From: a virus
Strand: one strand, 5' to 3'
Virus record (IMG/VR): IMGVR_UViG_3300047551_000463
Span: 1-33,060 of that record
DNA length: 33,060 nucleotides
The position numbers and the translations under genes were made by a program. Positions 1-7,381 of this stretch are shown here, piece after piece. Each line of letters opens with the position of its first letter. Within the stretch, counting starts at the first letter, position 1. The notes below the pieces were generated by a model, which worked only from the letters and a program-made list of their open reading frames with translations, was not told the DNA's origin and did not search any database.

Positions 1-2294
1 CTGCAAGGCTTTTGTATAATAACCAAATATTGCGTATATGTACCGCCGTCAACAGTAACAGTTAAAGGGAAAGTGTTAACCCTTTGTGATTGCCCCGTGT
101 GTGAAGTTATACTAAACGAAATAGTCTGTTCACCCGTTGGCGTAGTGTCGTTAGGTGTTGCAAACTGAGTTTCATAAGGACTGCCGATAGTTACAGTAAA
201 TCCATCAGGAACGCTGAAAGGAATGTCTAAAGTCTGACTAGCACAGCTGACCGTATAAGTACCGCCAAACTCTTGTGAGTCTCTCCAATTAGATATAAGT
301 ACGAAATCAACTACACCCGTGGTTAGGTCGGTCTTCATTTCGTTAATGGCGTACTTCTTATCCCTTATTATTAGATTATCGTTTAGTTTAAGGCTTGTAA
401 GTACTCGTAAAGGTAGTTTCGTCTTTACATAGACAACTCTAGTTTTTGGATCGTATAAGTTTTGAATATAAGGCTCGTAGTAAGTCCTGTAAAGAGTATT
501 ATTTATTACGCTTAACTCAAAAGAACTAATTTCAGAACCCCAATTCAAAGTGTACGTCTCGTTTGAGTATCTTGTGTCTTGCCCAAACGGTCTGTAAGTA
601 GTCAGTAAGTTATTTGTTGAACCGTCATTTAAGTAAAAAGATACATCCGTTGTTTGGTGGTCGTACCTATACAAAACCATTGGCTTAGGGATGTAATTTT
701 TATACTCTGGTTCAGTACCTAAACAATAACCGACTTGTAATTGTGTGTCTGTGAATTTAGAATGCAGTATGCTTTCAAAAGGTAGTTTAATAGTGTAGTC
801 TCCACCATCATAATCAAAAGCAGCACTTAAATTACCGTATTCCTTTCTAAATAAGTCGAAAAACTCCCTATTCATAAAAGACTGCGACTGCTCCCACTCA
901 AAATTGATGTTCTTATACAATTTCGGGCGTTCTACCGTTATATCGTCTTCGATTACATAGTTTGTTATGTCTCGTATCAATCCAGTATTGTAGAACGTCT
1001 CTAATGGCTCAAACCTAAAAGTAGTAGTGTCGGTAGCGTAACACGTTAGATTGAACATATTAACAACACCGTTAATAAAGTCAACTATCTTCATGTCGGG
1101 TGCTAGGCTTTTTAAGTCAGTCTGTGCAACCGTAGAAAGTGAAGTGTTAGATGTGTCCGTGTATGTGTCGGTAAAGTCATCCGAGCCCGTGCCAACATCC
1201 ACTAGTGTATAATCAATGTCGTAAGTTACCGTACAGCTAAAAGTCATTGCTGACGTTGAACGTAAGTAAAAAGTAATGTCCTTTGAACCATTAACGCTTA
1301 ATGATAAGTTACTTATTGCGTAAGCATCGAATATTTGCGCCCCGTTACCCTCAAAACTCATCAGGTAATCACCGTTTTCATAAACGTCTAGGAAGTAATC
1401 AATACTTGAACCCGTGTTTATCTCTACTGTGATAGAATGAACGAATGAAGATGCCGAGGCTAAGTCATAAGGGGCAACAACGTAAGCAGCCCTAGCCGCC
1501 TCGTCTAAATATCTTATCTGAACAGTATCGTTATACAAGTAATCAGTACTTACACCCGCCTCGCCGAACTCTAGTTGTTTAGGCTTAGAATAGAATGTGA
1601 ACTGTTCTTTGTTCTTAAACCATAGATAAGCGTTTTTAAATTTGTCGTTATCTAAAAACGAACCTGTAAACGTTACGTTGTACTTCGTTTCTATGTCGTC
1701 GAATATAGACTTAATCCTAACGGCGGGGAATAGATCAGTATAACTTATTGCACCTCCCGTTGTGCTTATGTCGTTCGTTGTAGCATCTCCATACTGCCAA
1801 ACAGTACCCGAACTAATTAAGGGGTAGTGTACATCATAGTCAGTAGAATCTTCCACCCTATTTTGTACCTCTGCACCTGAATAGTTGTGGTTTAAGGAAT
1901 CGTAGTCTAGGTCGAAAAGCTTGTCTTCACCTATTAGGTCTTTTAACGTAACTACGTCTCCGTAGAATGTTACTTTGTAGTTTTCGGCATATCCGTTTTT
2001 TAGTTGACCGCTTTCTATCTGAATTTTACCAGTCCTGAACGGTATAGTGTCTATCTCTATTCGTGCAGAACGTCTTACTTGGTGGTCTACGGTATTATCT
2101 ACGTCGTTGTTGTAGTAGTGTTCAAAGATATAGTTATTCTGCCTAGAACAAGGGATAGTGAAACTTTGCGAAAAGTCCGTAAAGACCTTACCTATATCTG
2201 AGATGTTTTGAACGGTAGAAGTTACCTCTATCTTTTCGTCATTGAATAACTCTAACTCTAAATTCTCAACAAATATTTGAACCTTTCTATACAT
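1..2294 (-). CDS. Large tail protein, C-terminus off the left edge
   Basis: An open frame starts with ATG at 2294 and runs without a stop to base 1: 764 codons plus two bases are visible. The N-terminus (MYRKVQIFVENLELELF) leads into a segment with DIGKVFTDFSQSFTIP and NNYIFEHYYN around residues 33-65, a pattern I associate with large tail/baseplate proteins of Bacteroidota phages. The remainder is beta-rich, with many Thr, Asp, Tyr and Asn. The ATG overlaps the stop of the preceding gene by 8 nt (AATGTATAG). Position after the chaperone, gp10-like and 354-aa genes supports a distal tail role. Exact function (baseplate hub, tail-associated protein or fibre support) is not resolvable. The stop lies outside the window. 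Confidence 0.8.
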   Translation of the reverse strand, partial: MYRKVQIFVENLELELFNDEKIEVTSTVQNISDIGKVFTDFSQSFTIPCSRQNNYIFEHYYNNDVDNTVDHQVRRSARIEIDTIPFRTGKIQIESGQLKNGYAENYKVTFYGDVVTLKDLIGEDKLFDLDYDSLNHNYSGAEVQNRVEDSTDYDVHYPLISSGTVWQYGDATTNDISTTGGAISYTDLFPAVRIKSIFDDIETKYNVTFTGSFLDNDKFKNAYLWFKNKEQFTFYSKPKQLEFGEAGVSTDYLYNDTVQIRYLDEAARAAYVVAPYDLASASSFVHSITVEINTGSSIDYFLDVYENGDYLMSFEGNGAQIFDAYAISNLSLSVNGSKDITFYLRSTSAMTFSCTVTYDIDYTLVDVGTGSDDFTDTYTDTSNTSLSTVAQTDLKSLAPDMKIVDFINGVVNMFNLTCYATDTTTFRFEPLETFYNTGLIRDITNYVIEDDITVERPKLYKNINFEWEQSQSFMNREFFDLFRKEYGNLSAAFDYDGGDYTIKLPFESILHSKFTDTQLQVGYCLGTEPEYKNYIPKPMVLYRYDHQTTDVSFYLNDGSTNNLLTTYRPFGQDTRYSNETYTLNWGSEISSFELSVINNTLYRTYYEPYIQNLYDPKTRVVYVKTKLPLRVLTSLKLNDNLIIRDKKYAINEMKTDLTTGVVDFVLISNWRDSQEFGGTYTVSCASQTLDIPFSVPDGFTVTIGSPYETQFATPNDTTPTGEQTISFSITSHTGQSQRVNTFPLTVTVDGGTYTQYLVIIQKPC

Positions 2295-3351
2295 TGTTTA
2301 TGACGTAATTAGAGTAATCAAATTCGATGTTATAGTTAATTAACTTATCGTTGATGTGTTTGTTAAATGCAATAGACTTGGTTCGTATTTTCGCGGGTTT
2401 AGCGTTTACTAATACTTTCTCACTAAGTAATAATTGTTTTAACGTATTTTCGTTGTAGTCCTCATCTACCCAACCCGTATTACATGAGATATACTCTTTA
2501 CCGTTAGCGTTGAATACCTGAAACTGACCGTTAGACGTATCGTAGTCAATGTCTTGCATTAAGTAATACTCCGTGTTGTTTACCTCCATGTTTTCACGGG
2601 ATGCTTTAAACATAAACGTCCTTTGCCAATGTCCATACTTATTCACGAAGTCAATCACTACGGGAGTGTATTTACATTCTTCAATAGGTTTAAAATAGAA
2701 TGTAGCCTGAACAACCGAAGAGCCGTTTTTGATCTCTAGCTTATTACCGTTAGGATAGTAGTTAGTACCTCCCGACTTATACACCGCCGTAGGTCTTACC
2801 AATGAATCATTAGTTAAGTTAATAGTAGATGTTCCCGCTGTAACAAGGTCAGTATAAACAGCAGTCCAACTTGTACCCGTCTTTACGCAGACCTCACCCG
2901 CCCTGTTAAGTTGAGTAGAAGCTAAATCATTATTAGCATCGTACCAATAGTAATAAGTCGAGGGTGTCGCAAGGATAGAGCCTAAATCGGGGTTATAGTC
3001 CTGTGAGTAATATCCATACCCATCTAACACTTCTACGTTCGATGTCGTGCTTTGTAATACGCCGTTCTTGTATTTTTTAATGGTCACGAAGCAATATTCA
3101 CTACCCGCTTTTGGAGGCGAAGAGTTAGTGGCGGCACTAGTAAAACTAGAATAAGCAATATACTCACGTAGATAAGGCGAAATGTTGTAACTGCATGAAG
3201 TGATAATGCTTGACGGTATAGGCTTACTTAAAGTGTAAGTAGGTGTCAATGGGGCTGACGCTGGGTCATTCCAAATATATAGTTCTACGCTTGTGTCGTC
3301 ATTTGCCGAACCTGACTGCGTAACGTAATAAGGTGAACGTGCGAAAATCAT
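2287..3351 (-). CDS. Tail structural protein, 354 aa
   Basis: Encodes a beta-rich 354-aa protein with many Tyr, Thr, Ser and Asn, and no signal peptide or membrane segment. The N-terminus (MIFARSPYYVTQSG) and a segment near residues 235-250 (VVIDFVNKYGHWQRTFMF) resemble a Bacteroidota phage tail protein type found next to the large tail protein; I recall the pattern but cannot name a family. It begins 4 nt inside the end of the gp10-like gene (ATGA-type junction at 3348-3351) and its stop overlaps the next start, so it is translationally coupled on both sides. Likely a distal tail or baseplate component, inferred from position and composition. Confidence 0.7.
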   Translation of the reverse strand: MIFARSPYYVTQSGSANDDTSVELYIWNDPASAPLTPTYTLSKPIPSSIITSCSYNISPYLREYIAYSSFTSAATNSSPPKAGSEYCFVTIKKYKNGVLQSTTSNVEVLDGYGYYSQDYNPDLGSILATPSTYYYWYDANNDLASTQLNRAGEVCVKTGTSWTAVYTDLVTAGTSTINLTNDSLVRPTAVYKSGGTNYYPNGNKLEIKNGSSVVQATFYFKPIEECKYTPVVIDFVNKYGHWQRTFMFKASRENMEVNNTEYYLMQDIDYDTSNGQFQVFNANGKEYISCNTGWVDEDYNENTLKQLLLSEKVLVNAKPAKIRTKSIAFNKHINDKLINYNIEFDYSNYVINNV

Positions 3352-3851
3352 AATTTATTCAATGTATATGCTAAGAAATCGTCTATCTCTAATCCGAAAG
3401 CCTCTACTATATCGTCTGAAACTTTCTTGAACTCTTTGTTGAAAGGCTTAGTGAAAAACAAGCTAGGCTTTAGTCCATTTCTGAATATTGATCGTGCAAT
3501 AAGAAACTGCAAAGACTTTCTGCTTACAAACCTTCCCTTTTCATCTTTACCCATTCCCTTTCTTACTATCCACTTATCTAACTTACTTGGCGGTGGCATC
3601 TTGGTTGTATAGGAGAAAGGTGTTTTATATTTCTTCCGTGTTCCGCTAACCCCCTTATCTACAAACTCACCGTAATCACCTAGCGTAAACGATAACCAAA
3701 AGTTGTTAGTCTTGTAAACTTCTAGCTCACCGTCAATAGAGTTAAACAACCTACCCGAAGACTTTTTGCCTTGCCGTGCAAGTTCTTTCTTAGACTCAGC
3801 TATTACTTTGTCTTTGAATCGTTCTAACTCCTGTTTAACGTTGTCTAGCAT
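3348..3851 (-). CDS. HK97 gp10-like tail completion protein
   Basis: A 167-aa protein with a basic, helical N-terminus followed by GDYGEFVDKGVSGT near residues 58-71. This resembles the hallmark of HK97-gp10-like neck/tail completion proteins, an aromatic residue then (V/E).GT followed by a Pro-rich loop (here KMPPPSKL). The family joins the tail to the head connector. Length and basic character fit. The start lies 17 nt inside the end of the -1 frame chaperone extension, so ribosomes finishing the fusion end next to this ATG. Tail completion is the best call; a minor tail protein is the alternative. Confidence 0.65.
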   Translation of the reverse strand: MLDNVKQELERFKDKVIAESKKELARQGKKSSGRLFNSIDGELEVYKTNNFWLSFTLGDYGEFVDKGVSGTRKKYKTPFSYTTKMPPPSKLDKWIVRKGMGKDEKGRFVSRKSLQFLIARSIFRNGLKPSLFFTKPFNKEFKKVSDDIVEAFGLEIDDFLAYTLNKL

Positions 3852-4092
3852 TTCTTTTTAATAGTTTCCTTTCTAAGTCTTGTTTCTGTTTCTCAAACGT
3901 TAGGTAGGTAAGACAAGCGGATAGTGGAAGCCTTGTAACTTCTTCAAACCTTCTAAGGTCTCCGTGAGAGATTGCATAGATGCTTTGATACCATCCCCAT
4001 TGTTTACCGAACTGCTCTTCTTCTGTAAATCCGTCACCTCCTCCTGAATATAACTTAGGGAAAGCTGTAATAACTCGTTCCCTAAATGATAA
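3835..4092 (-). CDS. -1 frameshift extension of tail assembly chaperone (gpGT-like part)
   Basis: This frame is open from a TAA near 4185 to the TAA at 3837-3835, yet contains no ATG, GTG or TTG codon. From the T-run it encodes 85 residues beginning LSFRERVITAFPKLYSG and including EEQFGKQWGWYQSIYAIS, GDLRRFEEVTRLPLSACLTY and a basic C-terminus ending KRNARQR. The protein-like composition (paired Trp, amphipathic helices) and resemblance to a segment I recall from Bacteroidota phages argue that it is translated. Slippage at 4092-4098 would join residues 1-163 of the upstream frame to these 85, giving a 248-aa fusion. By analogy with lambda gpGT, the fusion would recruit tail tube subunits to the tape measure. 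Frame and absence of starts are seen; the role is inferred. Confidence 0.72.
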   Translation of the reverse strand, partial: LSFRERVITAFPKLYSGGGDGFTEEEQFGKQWGWYQSIYAISHGDLRRFEEVTRLPLSACLTYLTFEKQKQDLERKLLKRNARQR

Positions 4093-4580
4093 AAAAAAAC
4101 AACTGCGCCCATTACCACGTCTAGTGGCGCATACTTCATTACATCTGAGTAATTCGCTGTTCCTTCGTATTGCTCTATCAGGTATTTACCGTCTTTCTCT
4201 TTGGTGATAGGTCTGAACATTACCGCCATGGCTTTGTTCATGTTTTGCCAGTCTCCTATGTTGTTTTCTAAGTCTATGTATTCACCGAACTCCATAGCCT
4301 CTAACTCAGGAATAAAAGCAAAATCCTTGCCACCGAGTTTAAATCGGTTAGTGAACTTCTTTTCACCTTCAAACAATTTGTTTAAATGGTCGCTTACTTC
4401 TATTACTGACTGAGCGTTAATTCTTAGCACGTGGCTTAAAGGAATCTTACAGAATATAGAAAGCATCTTTTGTCTTATGAATTCGTCTGAGTCCGTGTTT
4501 TCATATACACGCATAAACGCCTGATATTGCTCTAGCGTTATGTCGTTAAGTGAACTCGGCACATTGATTTCGACTTTCAT
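3900..4580 (-). CDS. Tail assembly chaperone, zero-frame product (gpG-like)
   Basis: A 226-aa soluble protein whose first ~60 residues are helical (SLNDITLEQYQAFMRVYEN), followed by FRPITKEKDGKYLIEQYEG at about 122-140. The C-terminal third (from residue 164) overlaps the -1 frame extension. Tail assembly chaperones precede the tape measure gene and often make a short and a frameshifted long form; this gene shows that architecture with a T9 slip site at codons 162-163. Both frames beyond the slip look protein-like, so the zero-frame tail is probably also genuine. The neighbours, terminase upstream and gp10-like downstream, fit a tail morphogenesis module. Identity is inferred from architecture and position. 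Confidence 0.68.
   Translation of the reverse strand: MKVEINVPSSLNDITLEQYQAFMRVYENTDSDEFIRQKMLSIFCKIPLSHVLRINAQSVIEVSDHLNKLFEGEKKFTNRFKLGGKDFAFIPELEAMEFGEYIDLENNIGDWQNMNKAMAVMFRPITKEKDGKYLIEQYEGTANYSDVMKYAPLDVVMGAVVFFYHLGNELLQLSLSYIQEEVTDLQKKSSSVNNGDGIKASMQSLTETLEGLKKLQGFHYPLVLPT
4092..4098 (-). promoter_or_regulatory. Slippery heptamer for -1 ribosomal frameshift
   Basis: On the minus strand nine consecutive T occupy 4099-4091. Zero-frame reading is GTT TTT TTT TAT, so T TTT TTT at 4098-4092 is an X XXY YYZ slippery heptamer. After a -1 slip the next codon is TTA (4092-4090), entering the long open -1 frame. The site is at codons 162-163 of the 226-codon gene. I did not fold the downstream RNA. 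A purine-rich stretch (GGAGGAGGTGA) lies about 48 nt downstream, an unusual distance for a stimulator. Confidence 0.7.
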
Positions 4581-4592
4581 ATTTAAATAACT

Positions 4593-4772
4593 TTAATTCT
4601 TGCTTTTGTATAACATGACATGATCATAACAGGCAACTAACGCTTTGAAGTGTAACCTGAACCGCATAGGGTCGTCAAAGATTATCTTTACACGTCTTCC
4701 TGTGCGGTGGTAAATATACCATTCCACTACCGCTACATATTCATCTAGGTTAATATATTGAGTATTTTCCAC
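4593..4772 (-). CDS. Small protein, 59 aa, GTG start
   Basis: The gap between the terminase and chaperone genes holds a 59-codon frame opening with GTG at 4772, 23 nt before the terminase stop. A TAG lies five codons upstream and no other canonical start is available before the GTG. The product (MENTQYINLDEYVAVVEWYI at its N-terminus, later DDPMRFRLHFKALVACYDHV) has the balanced composition of a real protein and fills the gap almost exactly. No family recognised. A GTG start overlapping the upstream stop fits the dense coupled arrangement of this genome. Without the gene the gap would be about 170 nt of unexplained sequence. Confidence 0.55.
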   Translation of the reverse strand: MENTQYINLDEYVAVVEWYIYHRTGRRVKIIFDDPMRFRLHFKALVACYDHVMLYKSKN

Positions 4773-5955
4773 GATTAGGGTTTTCTAATTGATAAGTAAT
4801 AGCATATCTTAACGCATCAATAGCGTGGTTAAAGTCGTCTATTGGTGTTTTAGATTTTTTCTCTAACCATGAATAGTTATTTAACTCTTTGTGTAGATCA
4901 ATGCTTTCTGGGTCTACTATTATATCGTAGTCTTGAAGTAATGCTATACCATGTGTAACAGAGCCTTGACCCTTAACGGCTTCAACTATGTTTATTCCTT
5001 TTGCTTTAAGTTCTGCTATTAGCCTTGGTTCTGCACTATCAGCAATTATCAAACTATCTTTTGCTATTCTTTTGTTTATAGATTCTATTTCAGATGTTAC
5101 TAAGCCTTCCTTATACAAGTGTAACTTAACGTATATCTTTTGTCCGTCTTTATCTATTGATGTTTCAACTAATGTGGTCGGGTCTTTACTGAATCCAAAG
5201 TCTTGACCAAACACAGACTTGCCTACCTCTTTAAACTCACCTATTGACCAGTTACTAAATATAACACCCTCGGCTTTATCTAGCCATCCACCAAGAATCT
5301 GATGCTTGTATTTTTCAGGTCTTCTTTGCTTTATGCTTTCTATTTGCCTAAGGTAACTTTCCGAAAGGTTGTCTATGTTGTCTAAATATGTAGTGTGGAT
5401 ATACGTCGTATCTTCTTTTATACCATTAAAACCACCTTCAACACCCTTACCCTCAAAAAAACGCTGATAAATGAAATGTTCTTTAGTTGTAGGGTTCAAT
5501 ATAAGCACGACCCTGTTCGTCATTTGCTTGTGACGTATAGATAGGTCTATTTTATCAAATGTGTCTTCGTCGGTTAATTCTTCTGCCTCATCTAACACCC
5601 ACGTAGTAACACCCGTTAAAGACTTTAAGTTGGCAGTCTGATCACCGCTAGATGTTTTTATACCTCTAAATATTATCCTACTACCTGTTAGCTTGTTTAT
5701 TATTTCGTCTTTTGTTATGTGGAAGTCCTGTTTCCTTCCTAGTATCTCTATCTTCTCTAAAAACTCAGGTATAATTGAAATATGAGCAGATGCCATTGTG
5801 TAGCGTGTAAACAAAATAACATGACCCGACTCATAAGTTAATAGAGAAAGGATCATGTTTACAGAGTACGACTTACCAGAACCACGACCACCCGTCACAA
5901 CAAAGTAGCGGGTGGGATTCTTAAAGGCATCTACATACTTATCATTTAGAGCCAT
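4750..5955 (-). CDS. terL: Terminase large subunit (TerL)
   Basis: A 401-aa packaging motor. Walker A is GGRGSGKS at residues 22-29 and Walker B is WVLDEAEEL at 119-127, with the acidic pair expected of terminase ATPases. The C-terminal half carries RNase H-like nuclease signatures: GQDFGFSKDPT near 250, LIIADSAEPRLIAEL near 300, and DDFNHAIDALRYAI near 380. Length is typical of the compact TerL type (Terminase_3/Terminase_6-like). It pumps DNA into the prohead through the portal and cuts the concatemer. It overlaps the small-subunit gene by 14 nt. Unusually, it is far from the portal gene (25923-27680) in this linear order. Confidence 0.96.
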   Translation of the reverse strand: MALNDKYVDAFKNPTRYFVVTGGRGSGKSYSVNMILSLLTYESGHVILFTRYTMASAHISIIPEFLEKIEILGRKQDFHITKDEIINKLTGSRIIFRGIKTSSGDQTANLKSLTGVTTWVLDEAEELTDEDTFDKIDLSIRHKQMTNRVVLILNPTTKEHFIYQRFFEGKGVEGGFNGIKEDTTYIHTTYLDNIDNLSESYLRQIESIKQRRPEKYKHQILGGWLDKAEGVIFSNWSIGEFKEVGKSVFGQDFGFSKDPTTLVETSIDKDGQKIYVKLHLYKEGLVTSEIESINKRIAKDSLIIADSAEPRLIAELKAKGINIVEAVKGQGSVTHGIALLQDYDIIVDPESIDLHKELNNYSWLEKKSKTPIDDFNHAIDALRYAITYQLENPNRGKYSIY

Positions 5956-6223
5956 TCAAGTTGTTTAGCAAATCAATAAAGTTAAACGAAACTCCACCCT
6001 CAATTTCAACATCCTGTTTTGGCTTACCTACCGTGTATTCAAGAAATAGTTGTGCCGCCTTTACGTCCTGTTTAGACTTCGCTTTATTAAGAAGCATTTT
6101 AATGACATCTACGACATCTTCTTCAGTCGCTGCACGTTCTACTGCTTCTCTGTACTGATTCTTTCTCTTATCGGCTCCTTTTGCCTTTGTAGAGTGTCCG
6201 CCGTTGTTCTTTCTTCCGTCCAT
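5942..6223 (-). CDS. Probable terminase small subunit
   Basis: A 93-aa protein with a basic N-terminus (MDGRKNNGGHSTKAKGADKR) and a helical centre, ending KAAQLFLEYTVGKPKQDVEI. The L.LEYT.GKP ending is common in small terminase-type proteins of Bacteroidota phages and in other phage TerS C-termini that contact TerL. It lies directly upstream of TerL with a 14-nt overlap, the canonical TerS position. It would bind pac or cos DNA and regulate TerL. A typical full-length HTH is not obvious, so the call relies mainly on position and the C-terminal motif. Confidence 0.72.
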   Translation of the reverse strand: MDGRKNNGGHSTKAKGADKRKNQYREAVERAATEEDVVDVIKMLLNKAKSKQDVKAAQLFLEYTVGKPKQDVEIEGGVSFNFIDLLNNLNGSK

Positions 6224-6245
6224 TTTAAAAGAATTTAAATTTTAA

Positions 6246-6560
6246 TCAAAGACAGTTTACTCTTTTACGCTTAGTATGTTCTGCATTAGTGTAAGTCCAT
6301 ACACCGTTATCTAGGTTGCAGTTCATCTCTGTGGTGTCCGTGTTGTAGTCGTTAGCCCAACCCATACCTGGTAGAAACACTTGGTGTATCTCGTAACAGT
6401 CACAGCTTGGCGGAGGTGTGTACGTAGGTTTCGGTTTTTCCTTTTCACAGCTTAATAGTGAAATGATCCCTACGATTGCAAGGATGTAAGTAATGTACGG
6501 CATTAGAACTATTCCTGCCCAGTACAATTCTCTTAGTGCGTTATTTATTCTCTTTTTCAT
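6246..6560 (-). CDS. Putative lipoprotein, 104 aa
   Basis: The N-terminus is basic (MKKRINNALREL), followed by a hydrophobic stretch at about 17-35 ending in LLSC, a good lipobox with Cys36. After it comes a Lys/Pro/Thr-rich linker (KEKPKPTYTPPPSC) and a short Cys-containing domain. This suggests a membrane-anchored lipoprotein exposed to the periplasm or surface. It overlaps the preceding gene by 20 nt and precedes the terminase genes. Function unknown; host-surface modification or superinfection exclusion would fit a phage lipoprotein but is speculative. Confidence 0.6.
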   Translation of the reverse strand: MKKRINNALRELYWAGIVLMPYITYILAIVGIISLLSCEKEKPKPTYTPPPSCDCYEIHQVFLPGMGWANDYNTDTTEMNCNLDNGVWTYTNAEHTKRKRVNCL

Positions 6561-7020
6561 ATTCGTTATATACTTTTCTTAAATCAGACATTCTTTCTTT
6601 CCAACATTGAGTGCAAGAAGACATTGTTTCTTTCTTGTTAAATACTCTATTGTATATCTTTAGTAATGTGTCTTGGTCTTTGATGCTTAAGGTGTTCGTC
6701 TTTTGGTATTTTCCTAACGTAATATACTCTTCTTCCGTTAGACATTCTACATATCTAAACCATTTATTTAGCTTTTGTTTGCGGTCATCACATCCGCAGT
6801 CATCACCAAACAAAGTCTTAACCACTTTCTTAATTCCTGTTGCTTCGGTAATCTTTTCTACCGTGTCGCCTAGACCTAAAGATACTTTGCCCTCAGTCTT
6901 TTCTATCTCAGACTGTATAATAACTTCGGCATCGTGTTTCTGTGGGTCATACTCTAGCGCAGCTTTGTGTCTCTTTGCTGCTTCCATTTCGGCTTTAGTT
7001 CTTCTTTGTCTTTTCGCCAT
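6541..7020 (-). CDS. Conserved-type phage protein with Cys cluster, 159 aa
   Basis: A soluble 159-aa protein with a very basic N-terminus (MAKRQRRTKAEMEAAKRHKA), a central segment SLGLGDTVEKITEATGIKK and a Cys-rich patch GDDCGCDDRKQKLNKWF near residues 72-88. The GLGDTVEKIT...GDDCGCDDRK combination is one I recall from proteins near Bacteroidota phage terminase genes, but no function is known to me. The CxC plus a later CTQCW (about residues 136-140) could bind metal. Its start lies 26 nt inside the preceding 58-aa gene. A packaging or late-gene accessory role is suggested only by location. Confidence 0.65.
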   Translation of the reverse strand: MAKRQRRTKAEMEAAKRHKAALEYDPQKHDAEVIIQSEIEKTEGKVSLGLGDTVEKITEATGIKKVVKTLFGDDCGCDDRKQKLNKWFRYVECLTEEEYITLGKYQKTNTLSIKDQDTLLKIYNRVFNKKETMSSCTQCWKERMSDLRKVYNEYEKENK

Positions 7021-7171
7021 TGTTTAGATCATTTAACATTAGTTCAACATGAATTATTCTCTCTAGCCAAAACTTAGCGTCATGCAAGTTTCCGCCTTCT
7101 TTTAGCACCGTGTAATAAGCAGCGGCTGCTATGTCTTTTTGATTGCTTAGGTATGCTTTAATTGTTTTCAT
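6995..7171 (-). CDS. Small protein, 58 aa
   Basis: A 58-codon frame starts with ATG at 7171, one base before the 69-aa gene's stop codon ends at 7172, and overlaps the next gene by 26 nt. The product begins MKTIKAYLSNQKDIAAAAYY and contains LKEGGNLHDAKFWLERIIHV, an amphipathic helical sequence with no low complexity. It fills an otherwise unexplained 150-nt gap, and its spacing to both neighbours matches the tight operon style. No function recognised. Confidence 0.68.
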   Translation of the reverse strand: MKTIKAYLSNQKDIAAAAYYTVLKEGGNLHDAKFWLERIIHVELMLNDLNNGEKTKKN

Positions 7172-7381
7172 TTAGTTATATTGATATAAGATGTTTTTAG
7201 TATCCGTGATTTCGTATTCAAAGTGTTGCGTCTGAGCCTCGCCACAGCTTAACATATAAGTTAAGAAGATGCCGTTGTAAACGTAGTATGTAACCATGCG
7301 TTCACATTGCTCTGGGTCGTGTCTTAAATAGACCATTTGCCCAATGCTGTACTTTGCTTTAAATCCTATCGAAATCCCCAT
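7172..7381 (-). CDS. Small protein, 69 aa
   Basis: A frame of 77 codons is open from 7405. I prefer the internal Met at 7381 (MGISIGFKAKYSIGQMVYLR), because it leaves a 23-nt rather than 47-nt overlap with the sigma factor gene and starts at the recognisable domain. The K.SIGQMVYL...DPEQ..RMVT pattern resembles a small SH3-like phage protein type found widely in Bacteroidota phages, with a SCGEAQTQHFEYEI segment. No biochemical role is known to me. Confidence 0.6.
   Translation of the reverse strand: MGISIGFKAKYSIGQMVYLRHDPEQCERMVTYYVYNGIFLTYMLSCGEAQTQHFEYEITDTKNILYQYN

Noticed and set aside
4034-4046. GGAGGAGGTGA (minus strand) as an internal ribosome binding site
   Set aside because: No start codon follows at a suitable distance in either reading frame, and Bacteroidota make little use of Shine-Dalgarno sequences.
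4091-4099. T9 run considered as a sequencing error merging two frames
   Set aside because: Both frames downstream look protein-like, the arrangement sits at the chaperone position, and the -1 frame lacks a start. A programmed slip explains this better than an indel, though raw reads should confirm the run length.
6611-7027. 138-codon open frame on the plus strand
   Set aside because: Antisense shadow of the 159-aa gene; Cys/Ser/Phe-rich composition typical of antisense frames.
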